A stretch of 64,000 bases of DNA from Agrobacterium tumefaciens_K (GTDB lineage Bacteria; Pseudomonadota; Alphaproteobacteria; Rhizobiales; Rhizobiaceae): NCBI RefSeq assembly GCF_031801495.1, contig NZ_JAOEGC010000002.1, positions 1 through 64,000 of the forward strand, given 5' to 3'. Positions 53,454 to 61,097 of this stretch are shown piece by piece; position 1 is the first letter of the stretch; each line of letters starts with the position of its first letter. Position numbers and translations under genes: made by a program. Below the pieces are notes generated by a model that searched no databases, was not told where the DNA came from, and was given only the letters and a program-made list of their open reading frames with translations.

Positions 53454-53912
53454 TCATTGGCAGACGTCGATCCACTCCGCTTGCGTCAGTTCCGCCATGG
53501 CGTGCGGAGAAATTTTGACAGCCGCATTGGTGGCGCCCGCTGCCGGAACGACTTCGCCATAGCTTTTCAGGGAAACGTCGCAAAATACCGGTATTTGTGT
53601 CGGCAGGCCGAAAGGGCACACGCCACCGACCGGATGGCTGGTCACGGCAACGACTTCCTCCGCGCCCAGCATGCGTGGCTTTGCGCCGAAGCGGTCGCGG
53701 AATTTGCGATTGTCGAGCCGTTTTGTTCCGGCTGCCACAACGAGGAGAACGGTGTCTCCGGCCTTCAGGCAGATTGTCTTGGCGATCTGATCGGGATCGA
53801 CGCCATGTGCCTCGGCCGCCAGTGCAACGGTGGCTGAACTTGCTTCCGTCTCGATGACGGTGACGTCAGGGGATTTTTCAGCGAAATAGGCGCGGACGGA
53901 TTCGATTGTCAT
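53454..53912 (-). CDS. YbaK/EbsC-type aminoacyl-tRNA editing domain protein
   Basis: A 152-residue free-standing editing domain. The family Lys lies in DQIAKTICLKAG, followed by LVVAAGTKRLDNRKF, and the loop HPVGGVCPFGL is the signature GGxxPxG-like turn. Relatives hydrolyse mischarged Cys- or Ala-tRNA(Pro). Substrate is not clear from sequence. It lies beside an sRNA-rich intergenic region. Confidence 0.85.
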   Translation of the reverse strand: MTIESVRAYFAEKSPDVTVIETEASSATVALAAEAHGVDPDQIAKTICLKAGDTVLLVVAAGTKRLDNRKFRDRFGAKPRMLGAEEVVAVTSHPVGGVCPFGLPTQIPVFCDVSLKSYGEVVPAAGATNAAVKISPHAMAELTQAEWIDVCQ

Positions 53913-54030
53913 GGTTATTTATTAGGCGGGAAGCCGGCGTGCCGCAAGACGGCCTGAAAAAGCCATGCAAAAAACGCAATGCTGCGCTGCGATAGAGTGG
54001 CTGTTTTTTGAGCGGGAATGCTGTATCTTC

Positions 54031-54150
54031 AAATCATCGAAGCGACGCACTCCTCCTCCCAGCGTCGCCCGATTGGACTGACAATACTCCTCCTCCCAAT
54101 TGTCAGTCAGTTTCAAGAACCCGGCGCACCTCCTCCCGCGCCGGGTTTTT
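54031..54150 (+). ncRNA. Alpha-r14 (NfeR1)-like small RNA with three CUCCUCC loops
   Basis: Three successive hairpins carry a CTCCTCC run in the loop: GCGACGC/GCGTCGC (54041-54067), CTGACAAT/ATTGTCAG (54078-54106) and ACCCGGCGC/GCGCCGGGT (54120-54146), the last being the terminator with T5. The unpaired CUCCUCCC is complementary to Shine-Dalgarno sequences. This is the layout described for the rhizobial alpha-r14 family (NfeR1 of S. meliloti, about 123 nt). The 5' end is inferred from a TATCTT box at 54024. It lies between the YbaK-like gene and cspA. Confidence 0.75.
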
Positions 54151-54388
54151 GCGTTTTGGCATTTCTTTTGGGTCGCGAGGCTCCATTTGATGCCGAACAT
54201 CACGCCAACTTCAAAGAAACTTGACTTTTCGGGTCTCCCCACCTAGGTGTTGCGGCATCGAAATTTGTTTGACGACCAGAGCTTCGGCGCTTAACGGCGC
54301 ACCCGACGATCTTTCTTTCCTTCAAATTCGACACAAGACCCGCACTGCGTGCAGTGCAAATGCAATTTGCCAACGGAAGGAAATCGTT
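54151..54388 (+). other. Upstream region and long leader of cspA
   Basis: About 240 bases between the small RNA terminator and the cspA start. Cold-shock mRNAs usually have a long structured leader; I see AT-rich stretches and a good ribosome binding site (GGAAGG, 9 nt before the ATG), but cannot fix the promoter. No other gene is evident. Confidence 0.4.
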
Positions 54389-54598
54389 ATGGCGACTGGT
54401 ACAGTAAAGTGGTTCAACGCAACTAAGGGCTACGGCTTCATTCAGCCTGATGATGGTTCGCAGGACGTATTCGTTCATATCTCTGCTGTTGAGCGCGCTG
54501 GCCTTACGGCTCTCAACGACGGTCAGAAGCTCTCCTACGAGCTGATGCAGGACCGCCGCTCGGGCAAGATGTCTGCGGGCAACCTCGTTGCTGCCTGA
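54389..54598 (+). CDS. cspA: Cold-shock protein (CspA family)
   Basis: A 69-residue single cold-shock domain: MATGTVKWFNATKGYGFIQP with RNP1 KGYGFI and RNP2 VFVHIS. It binds single-stranded RNA and acts as an RNA chaperone. The start at 54389 is set by the family N-terminus and GGAAGG upstream; the longer in-frame extension is leader. A terminator follows at 54640. Several CspA paralogues are usual in rhizobia, so the exact orthologue is not assigned. Confidence 0.94.
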   Translation: MATGTVKWFNATKGYGFIQPDDGSQDVFVHISAVERAGLTALNDGQKLSYELMQDRRSGKMSAGNLVAA

Positions 54599-54639
54599 TA
54601 CGGCGATGTGACCTTCCAAGGTTGCGCCCGGAAATAAGG

Positions 54640-54670
54640 AAAAGGCCGGACTTTGCGTCTGGCCTTTTTT
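54640..54670 (+). terminator. Terminator of cspA
   Basis: AAAAGGCCGGAC and GTCTGGCCTTTTTT pair with one mismatch around a short loop; T6 follows. Confidence 0.85.
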
Positions 54671-54864
54671 GTTTCGAACATTATTAGCGGCCTCGGCCTT
54701 GCAAAAGCCATCTTCGAATACAATATAGGTTTCAACAGTGCTTCAGACGCTGTCAGGCGGGCGCTTTAAAAAGTGCCGCTGCTGTTGCGTTAACCAAAGA
54801 TTAACCAAAGCAGTCGATCCTGATTGTGAAGATGCAGTCGGTCAACAGCCGACGCGCTCTGGAG

Positions 54865-54955
54865 CATCGGACGTTTCAAACTCTTTGACCACGGATGTAC
54901 TGGCACTGAAGTAGAAACGAGTGGAAAGGTCGGGCTTGCCCGGCCTTTTTGTTTT
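54865..54955 (+). ncRNA. Candidate small RNA with shared CCACGGATGTACTGGC block (copy 2)
   Basis: CCACGGATGTACTGGC at 54889-54904, then 21 nt, then a terminator (AAGGTCGGGC/GCCCGGCCTT at 54926-54947, T5GT5). The 16-mer and its spacing to the terminator repeat those at 27431, 27 kb away. No protein-coding reason for the identity is visible. The 5' end is a guess. It may be a member of a known rhizobial sRNA family that I cannot name with confidence. Confidence 0.5.
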
Positions 54956-55027
54956 TCAGGTGGTGGCATGTGGAGAAAGTGCGCAGCGCTTTTGGGATAC
55001 GACGTGCGACCGAACCGGAATTTTGAG

Positions 55028-55061
55028 AAAAACCGGCCACCGTCTGGAGGCCGGTTTTTTT
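55028..55061. terminator. Bidirectional terminator before the M20 peptidase end
   Basis: AAAAACCGGCC (55028-55038) / GGCCGGTTTTT (55049-55059) with a 10-nt loop. T runs occur on both strands, so it can serve the leftward peptidase gene and anything transcribed rightward from the sRNA region. Confidence 0.8.
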
Positions 55062-55069
55062 GTTCTGCT

Positions 55070-56461
55070 TTATTTCGTTGCCAGTGCGTCGAGTATCCTG
55101 ACCCAGGAGCGGATGCCCTTGTGGAAGGATTGCAGGTCATACTTCTCGTTCGGCGAATGAATGCGATCATCCGTCAGGCCAAAGCCGACGAGAAGCGAGT
55201 CCATGCCGAGCATCTTCTGGAAATCGCCGACAATCGGGATGGACCCACCCATGCCGATCACGACGGCGGGCTTCGGCCACTCGTCCGAAAGCGCGTTTTT
55301 CGCCTTGGTCAGAACCGGCGAATCGTAGGAAAGCTGGATCGCTGGCGAGCCACCATGTTCGTGGAACTCCACGGAGCAGTCAGCCGGGATTTTCGAGCGA
55401 ACGTAAGCCCGGAAGCTTTCACGGATGGCGGCAGGATCCTGCTGCCCAACCAGACGGAACGAGATTTTTGCCGAGGCTTTCGCTGCGATGACGGTTTTGA
55501 AACCGTCGCCCGTGTAGCCGCCGATAACGCCGTTTACTTCCGCTGTCGGCCGGGCCCACGTCTGCTCCAGCACGGAGCGGCCTTTTTCGCCCGAAGGCAC
55601 CGAAAGGCCGACTTCGCCGAGGAAGTCTTCAGCGGTGCGCCCGAGCGTCTCCCACGACGCCTTGATGTTGGCGGGCGTCTCCTCGACACCGTTATAGAAG
55701 CCTTCGAGCGTAACGCGGCCCGTTGCGTCGTGAAGACCAGCCAGAATGTCGGTCAGGATATGGATGGGGTTTGCCGCGGCGCCGCCGAACAGGCCCGAAT
55801 GCAGATCGCGATCCGCTGCCGTGATGACGACCTCTTCGCCGACCAGGCCGCGAAGCGCTGCGGCAATTGCCGGCGTGTCGCGATCCCACATGCCGGTATC
55901 GCACACCAGTGCATATTCGGCCTTCAATTCGGTGGCGTTGGCTTCAAGAAAGGGCTTCAGGGATGGAGAACCGGATTCTTCCTCACCCTCGAACAGAATG
56001 GTGACGCGGACCGGCAGGCCACCATTGACTTCCCTGTAGGCACGGCATGCCTCCACGAAGGTCATGAGCTGGCCCTTGTCGTCCGCTGTGCCACGGCCCG
56101 TGATGACCTGACGGCCTTCGCCGACATCCTTGATAGCCGGTTCGAAAGGGTCGTTCTCCCAAAGATCGAGCGGATCGACCGGCTGAACGTCGTAGTGACC
56201 GTAGAAGAGGACATGCGGTGCGTCTTTCGTCGCCGCATCGTGATGGGCCACCACCATCGGGTGACCGGCGGTATCACGGACGGACGCCTGAAAGCCCAGT
56301 TCGGAAAGCGTTCTGGTCAACCACTCGGCAGCCTTGCGGCAATCCTGCTTGTAGGCGGGATCGGTCGAGATCGACGGAATGCGGACAAGCTCGAAAAGCC
56401 GCTCGAGACTGGAGGGAAGGTTGTCGTCTACCGTGGAAAGAATGGGAGAAACGTCTGTCAT
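55070..56461 (-). CDS. M20-family metallopeptidase (dipeptidase type)
   Basis: A 463-residue zinc aminoacylase/carboxypeptidase-fold enzyme. Metal-site motifs are in order: FYGHYDVQPVD with His and Asp, GRGTADDKGQL with the bridging Asp, and EGEEESGSPS with the catalytic Glu. A dimerisation (lid) domain sits in the middle. The group hydrolyses dipeptides and related amides. I start at ATG 56461 (CAGGA, 6-nt spacing). The longest frame would begin inside a palindromic repeat at 56578 and adds an unlikely 42 residues. Confidence 0.88.
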   Translation of the reverse strand: MTDVSPILSTVDDNLPSSLERLFELVRIPSISTDPAYKQDCRKAAEWLTRTLSELGFQASVRDTAGHPMVVAHHDAATKDAPHVLFYGHYDVQPVDPLDLWENDPFEPAIKDVGEGRQVITGRGTADDKGQLMTFVEACRAYREVNGGLPVRVTILFEGEEESGSPSLKPFLEANATELKAEYALVCDTGMWDRDTPAIAAALRGLVGEEVVITAADRDLHSGLFGGAAANPIHILTDILAGLHDATGRVTLEGFYNGVEETPANIKASWETLGRTAEDFLGEVGLSVPSGEKGRSVLEQTWARPTAEVNGVIGGYTGDGFKTVIAAKASAKISFRLVGQQDPAAIRESFRAYVRSKIPADCSVEFHEHGGSPAIQLSYDSPVLTKAKNALSDEWPKPAVVIGMGGSIPIVGDFQKMLGMDSLLVGFGLTDDRIHSPNEKYDLQSFHKGIRSWVRILDALATK

Positions 56462-56577
56462 CGCTGATCCTGTCATGTCTGTCATGGTTCCGGCGATGAT
56501 GCGAGCAGGTGGCATCGCCAATCGCAGGAATTGAGAAGGGGAAGCCGCCGGAATCGGAAGGGCTTCGGCTGCGGCAC

Positions 56578-56634
56578 GATAGAGCATTGCGTCGAAAAGT
56601 GTAACGCGCTTTTCGGAAAATCCGATGCTCTATC
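56578..56634. repeat. Palindromic intergenic element, second RPE-like copy
   Basis: Outer arms GATAGAGCAT (56578-56587) / ATGCTCTATC (56625-56634) and inner arms CGAAAAG (56593-56599) / CTTTTCG (56609-56615) form a bulged long hairpin. The GAAAAGTGT..GCGNTTTTC core resembles the element at 32643. It lies between the M20 peptidase gene and the marR gene. Confidence 0.5.
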
Positions 56635-56656
56635 AAAGACGAGAGCGGCGGAGATG

Positions 56657-57097
56657 TCAGTCCTGTCTGGCGGTCTTGGCGCAGCTGATTGCCCGGCGCA
56701 TATACTCCGCCAGAAGCTGCCGCTCGAATTGTCTGAAATCGCTCAGCAGCGCGTCTTCCGTGCCCCTGGTCGCGGCGATGGCGTTGGCTTCCAGTTCCTT
56801 GCCGCGCGGCGTCAGCGTGATGATCTGTGCACGGCGATCTGTCGGATGCGGTTTACGCGCAATCAACCCGTCCCGCTCCATGCGTGACAGGGTATTGGCA
56901 AGCGTCGCCTGTTCGATGTCGATCCTGTCCAGCAGCTGCCGCTGCGTCAGCCCCTCCTCATGCCAAAGCTCGATGAGGATAGGAAACTGGCCGGGTGAGA
57001 ACCCGAGCGCGGAGGCGCGCTTCTGGAGAGCCATGGTGAATTCCCGCGCCATCTTGGTGGCGAGATAGATGATGGATTCGTCTCGGGAAAATTCCAT
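56657..57097 (-). CDS. MarR-family transcriptional regulator
   Basis: A 146-residue winged-helix repressor. The recognition region reads GLTQRQLLDRIDIEQATLANTLSRMERDGLI and the wing KPHPTDRRAQIITLTPRGKEL, both diagnostic of MarR. I take the ATG at 57097. The ligand is unknown. It lies beside the EcpR1-like sRNA and polA, an order also reported in S. meliloti. Confidence 0.88.
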   Translation of the reverse strand: MEFSRDESIIYLATKMAREFTMALQKRASALGFSPGQFPILIELWHEEGLTQRQLLDRIDIEQATLANTLSRMERDGLIARKPHPTDRRAQIITLTPRGKELEANAIAATRGTEDALLSDFRQFERQLLAEYMRRAISCAKTARQD

Positions 57098-57199
57098 GTC
57101 TTTGCATCCATGCGAGGCCGTGGTGATATGGAGGGGCAATTTCAATAGTATGGGATATATAGCACGGAATATTCGTGCTGGCCGCAGAATTCGGCGCAA

Positions 57200-57305
57200 A
57201 ATAAAACCGCCACGGCCGGGAGGGGTCGGCCATGGCGGTCATGTTGGAGGACAAAGGCCCGGAGAGGGGGAAAGGCCTTTGTCCGGTCTGACGCGGCGGG
57301 GGACG
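57200..57305 (-). ncRNA. ecpR1: EcpR1-like small RNA
   Basis: Read leftward, two stable hairpins occur: GGACAAAGGCC/GGCCTTTGTCC (57249-57284, 11-bp stem, C-rich 14-nt loop) and a 12-13-bp stem around ACCCCTCCC (57207-57238) followed by TTTTATTTT, a good terminator. The location between marR and polA matches the S. meliloti locus of EcpR1, an sRNA that lowers dnaA and gcrA mRNA. The C-rich loops suit Shine-Dalgarno pairing. The 5' end is estimated from the family length of about 100 nt. The assignment rests on synteny and structure. Confidence 0.65.
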
Positions 57306-57514
57306 AGCCTGCAATCAGACTACGGCGTGATCAGGCGCCGTCCGATAAGAAATGTGTCTGCAAATGCGGCTTTTCAAGGGAATTCGGATTACAAATCGGT
57401 AAGGTTCCGATGATTTTTATGGCCTTTCCGGATTTTCCGGTTCGCTGTGCTTAACGGTGCGTTTTACGAAGTTTGTGTGGACGCCAAAACGGCCCCGCGC
57501 TATCCATGCTACCC

Positions 57515-60508
57515 ATGAAAAAAGGCGATCATCTCTTCCTCGTTGACGGTTCCGGGTTCATTTTCCGGGCGTTCCATGCCATCCCGCCGTTGAACCGCAA
57601 GTCGGACGGGTTGCCGGTCAATGCCGTCTCCGGTTTCTGCAACATGCTGTGGAAGCTGCTGAAGGATGCGCGCAACACCGACGTTGGCGTCACGCCAACC
57701 CACTTTGCTGTCATCTTCGACTATTCGTCTAAAACCTTCCGCAACGAGCTGTACGATCAATATAAGGCCAACCGCACAGCTCCGCCGGAAGACCTCGTGC
57801 CGCAGTTCGGTCTCATCCGCGAGGCCACGCGTGCCTTCAATCTCCCCTGCATTGAAACGGAAGGCTTCGAGGCTGACGATATCATCGCGACCTATGCCCG
57901 GCAGGCAGAGGCCGTCGGCGCGGATGTGACCATCATCTCGTCCGACAAGGATCTGATGCAGCTCGTCACGCCCAACGTCCATATGTACGATGCGATGAAG
58001 GACAAGCAGATCGGCATTCCCGATGTCATCGAAAAATGGGGCGTGCCGCCGGAAAAGATGATCGACCTTCAGGCGATGACCGGCGACTCCACGGATAATG
58101 TTCCGGGCATCCCCGGCATCGGTCCGAAGACTGCGGCGCAGCTTCTGGAGGAATATGGCGATCTCGATACGCTTTTGTCGCGTGCTGGCGAAATCAAGCA
58201 GCAGAAACGCCGCGAAAACATAATCGCCAATGCTGAACTCGCCCGTCTTTCCCGGCAGCTTGTAGCGCTCAGGACCGATGTGCCACTCGATCAGGCGCTG
58301 GAGCAGCTGGTTCTGGAGCCGCAGAACGGCCCCAAGCTGATCGCCTTCCTGAAGGCCATGGAATTCACGACGCTGACGCGCCGCGTTGCCGAGGCAACCG
58401 ACACCGATGCGTCCGCCGTCGAGGCTGCCGATGTCCCGGTGCAGCGGGGCGACGATGCCCACGGCCCCGATCTTGATGCGCCAGTAACGGCAGAAGCAGA
58501 CACCAAAGCCGGGCCGCAGCAGCCGTCAACCTCCGCACCGGCAAAGAAGGCCGCTGGCGAAGGCAGCACGCCGCAGGAACTCTCGGAAGCGCGAGCGACG
58601 ATTTTCACAGGCGTGAAGATCAATACGGAATCCTACACGACGATCCGCGATCTCGCTGAACTCGATCACTGGATTGCTGCTGCCCGTGAAACGGGTCTGG
58701 TCGCCTTCGATACGGAAACGACCTCGCTCGATCCCATGCAGGCGGAGCTGGTCGGATTTTCGCTGGCGATTGCCGATAACGGCAAGGACGCATCTGGTGC
58801 GGATATCCGTGCGGCATATGTGCCGCTGACGCACAAGACTGGCTCCGGCGGCGATCTCTTCAGCGACGGTATCAAGCTCGTTGAGGGGCAGATTCCGGTT
58901 GCCGAAGCGCTGCCGCGTTTGAAGGCACTGCTGGAAGATCCGTCCGTTTTGAAAATCGCACAGAACCTGAAGTACGATTACCTGCTCATGAAGCGCCACG
59001 GCGTCGTCATGCAGGGGTTCGACGATACGATGCTGATCTCCTATGTCCTTGAGGCCGGCAAGGCGACGCATGGCATGGACTCGCTGTCTGAGCGCTGGCT
59101 TGGTCATACGCCCATCGCCTACAAGGACGTGGCGGGATCGGGTAAATCTGGCGTCACCTTCGATTTTGTCGACATTGGCAGGGCAACCGCTTATGCGGCC
59201 GAAGATGCAGATGTGACGCTGCGGCTCTGGATGGTGCTGAAACCACGCCTCGTTGCCGAAGGGCTGACCAAGGTTTACGAGCGGCTGGAGCGTCCGCTGG
59301 TGCCTGTTCTGGCGCATATGGAAGAGCGCGGCATCACGGTGGACCGGCAGATCCTGTCGCGTCTTTCCGGAGAACTGGCGCAGAAAGCGGCCGCCTTCGA
59401 GGAAGAAATCTACGAGCTGGCCGGTGAGCGTTTCAACGTCGGTTCGCCAAAGCAGCTCGGCGACATTCTTTTCGGCAAGATGGGACTGCCGGGCGGTTCG
59501 AAGACCAAGACCGGCCAGTGGTCGACATCGGCTCAGGTTCTGGAAGATCTTGCTGCCGAGGGTGCGGAACTGCCACGCAAGATCGTTGATTGGCGCCAGC
59601 TTACGAAGTTGAAGTCGACCTATACGGATGCGCTGCCGGGTTACATCCACCCTCAGACCAAGCGCGTACACACGTCCTATGCGCTGGCCTCCACCACGAC
59701 AGGTCGGCTTTCCTCTTCCGAACCGAACTTGCAGAACATTCCGGTCCGTACCGCCGAAGGCCGCAAGATCCGGACGGCGTTCATCTCGACACCGGGCCAC
59801 AAGCTTCTGTCGGCGGACTACAGTCAGATCGAACTGCGCGTGCTCGCCCATGTCGCTGACATTCCGCAGCTTCGCAACGCCTTTGAGAATGGCATCGATA
59901 TCCACGCCATGACGGCATCCGAAATGTTCGGCGTGCCGGTGGAAGGCATGCCCTCGGAAGTGCGTCGACGCGCCAAGGCCATCAATTTCGGTATCATCTA
60001 CGGTATTTCCGCTTTCGGTCTGGCTAACCAGCTCAGCATCGCCCGCTCGGAGGCCGGTGAATACATCAAGAAGTATTTCGAACGTTTCCCTGGCATCCGT
60101 GATTACATGGAGCAGACCAAGGCATTTGCGCGCGAAAACGGCTATGTCGAAACCATCTTCGGACGCCGTGCCTATTATCCCGAAATCCGTTCGTCCAATC
60201 CCTCCGTAAAGGCATTCAACGAACGTGCGGCGATCAACGCCCCCATTCAGGGATCGGCGGCGGATATCATTCGCCGTGCGATGGTGCGTATGGATGGCGC
60301 GCTTGCCGAAGCGGGCCTGGCTGAACAGGCACGCATGCTGTTGCAGGTCCATGACGAACTGATCTTCGAGGTGGAGGATCAGGTGGTCGAGGCGACGTTG
60401 AAGACGGTCACGCACACAATGGAGAATGCGGCCATGCCGGCGATTTCCATGAGGGTGCCGCTGCAGGTGGATGCGCGTGCGGCCGACAACTGGGACGAGG
60501 CGCACTGA
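57515..60508 (+). CDS. polA: DNA polymerase I
   Basis: A 997-residue polymerase. The 5'-3' exonuclease domain (1-290) shows FLVDGSGFIFRAFHA and ADDIIATYA. The 3'-5' exonuclease keeps the metal-binding DxE (VAFDTETTSLDP near 405), so proofreading is probably active. Polymerase motif A is DYSQIELRVLAH and motif C VHDELIFE. An Ala/Pro-rich linker of about 60 residues joins the first two domains. I choose ATG 57515 (MKKGDHLFLVDG); ATG 57506 is possible. It is the first rightward gene after the EcpR1-like locus. Confidence 0.95.
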   Translation: MKKGDHLFLVDGSGFIFRAFHAIPPLNRKSDGLPVNAVSGFCNMLWKLLKDARNTDVGVTPTHFAVIFDYSSKTFRNELYDQYKANRTAPPEDLVPQFGLIREATRAFNLPCIETEGFEADDIIATYARQAEAVGADVTIISSDKDLMQLVTPNVHMYDAMKDKQIGIPDVIEKWGVPPEKMIDLQAMTGDSTDNVPGIPGIGPKTAAQLLEEYGDLDTLLSRAGEIKQQKRRENIIANAELARLSRQLVALRTDVPLDQALEQLVLEPQNGPKLIAFLKAMEFTTLTRRVAEATDTDASAVEAADVPVQRGDDAHGPDLDAPVTAEADTKAGPQQPSTSAPAKKAAGEGSTPQELSEARATIFTGVKINTESYTTIRDLAELDHWIAAARETGLVAFDTETTSLDPMQAELVGFSLAIADNGKDASGADIRAAYVPLTHKTGSGGDLFSDGIKLVEGQIPVAEALPRLKALLEDPSVLKIAQNLKYDYLLMKRHGVVMQGFDDTMLISYVLEAGKATHGMDSLSERWLGHTPIAYKDVAGSGKSGVTFDFVDIGRATAYAAEDADVTLRLWMVLKPRLVAEGLTKVYERLERPLVPVLAHMEERGITVDRQILSRLSGELAQKAAAFEEEIYELAGERFNVGSPKQLGDILFGKMGLPGGSKTKTGQWSTSAQVLEDLAAEGAELPRKIVDWRQLTKLKSTYTDALPGYIHPQTKRVHTSYALASTTTGRLSSSEPNLQNIPVRTAEGRKIRTAFISTPGHKLLSADYSQIELRVLAHVADIPQLRNAFENGIDIHAMTASEMFGVPVEGMPSEVRRRAKAINFGIIYGISAFGLANQLSIARSEAGEYIKKYFERFPGIRDYMEQTKAFARENGYVETIFGRRAYYPEIRSSNPSVKAFNERAAINAPIQGSAADIIRRAMVRMDGALAEAGLAEQARMLLQVHDELIFEVEDQVVEATLKTVTHTMENAAMPAISMRVPLQVDARAADNWDEAH

Positions 60509-60777
60509 CCCTGCACTTCGTTATTTTTCGGGGCGCGGACATTCGCTTTCAGTGAATTCCCGTGTTATGCGCCACTTCATGCAACGGAAAAGCGTGGAGG
60601 GTGATTTGCTATGTGGTACGCCGGATTCTGCTGAATCCGAAAAAATGCGCGTTAGGGCTGGTCAAAGCCCTGAGAGGCATGTATAAGCGCGCCAAATTTC
60701 CGATATCGAGACACCCGACATTCGGCCTTTGGTTCTGGCCGGTTCCGTTGTTTCGCCGCTAAAGTGGAGTAACACAA

Positions 60778-60963
60778 ATGGCAGTACCTAAAAGAAAAAC
60801 GAGCCCTTCCAAGCGTGGTATGCGCCGTTCGGCTGATGGCCTCAAGGCTTCTACCTACGTCGAAGACAAGAACTCCGGCGAACTGCGCCGCCCGCACCAT
60901 ATCGATCTGAAGACCGGTATGTACCGTGGTCGTCAGGTTCTGACGCCGAAGGAAAGCGCATAA
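60778..60963 (+). CDS. rpmF: Ribosomal protein L32
   Basis: A 61-residue L32 (MAVPKRKTSPSKRGMRRSAD). It lacks the C-terminal Cys pairs of zinc-type L32, which is usual in this group. The start follows GTGGAG with a 9-nt gap. It lies 269 bp after polA. That gap holds no convincing gene; a 66-codon frame in it has no recognisable product. Confidence 0.95.
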   Translation: MAVPKRKTSPSKRGMRRSADGLKASTYVEDKNSGELRRPHHIDLKTGMYRGRQVLTPKESA

Positions 60964-60987
60964 GCTTTCTGACGTCGAGAATTTACG

Positions 60988-61018
60988 AAAACCGGCCCAT
61001 TCGGCCGGTTTTAGTTTT
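60988..61018 (+). terminator. Terminator of rpmF
   Basis: AAAACCGGCC / GGCCGGTTTT, a perfect 10-bp stem with a 5-nt loop and a T-rich tail, 24 bp after the stop. Confidence 0.87.
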
Positions 61019-61097
61019 TGTGCGTCCAGGCCGCTCACTTGGAAAAATCCGGCACACCTCATAAAATCCTTTCTGGAGGCCGGGCATAGAGCCCGAA

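Noticed and set aside
58526..60505. A 659-codon open frame antisense to polA
   Set aside because: Shadow of polA; composition is Arg/His-rich as expected for antisense of such codons, with no recognisable motif.
60562..60762. A 66-codon frame between polA and rpmF
   Set aside because: No ribosome binding site or homology signal. It lies where the rpmF promoter and leader are expected.
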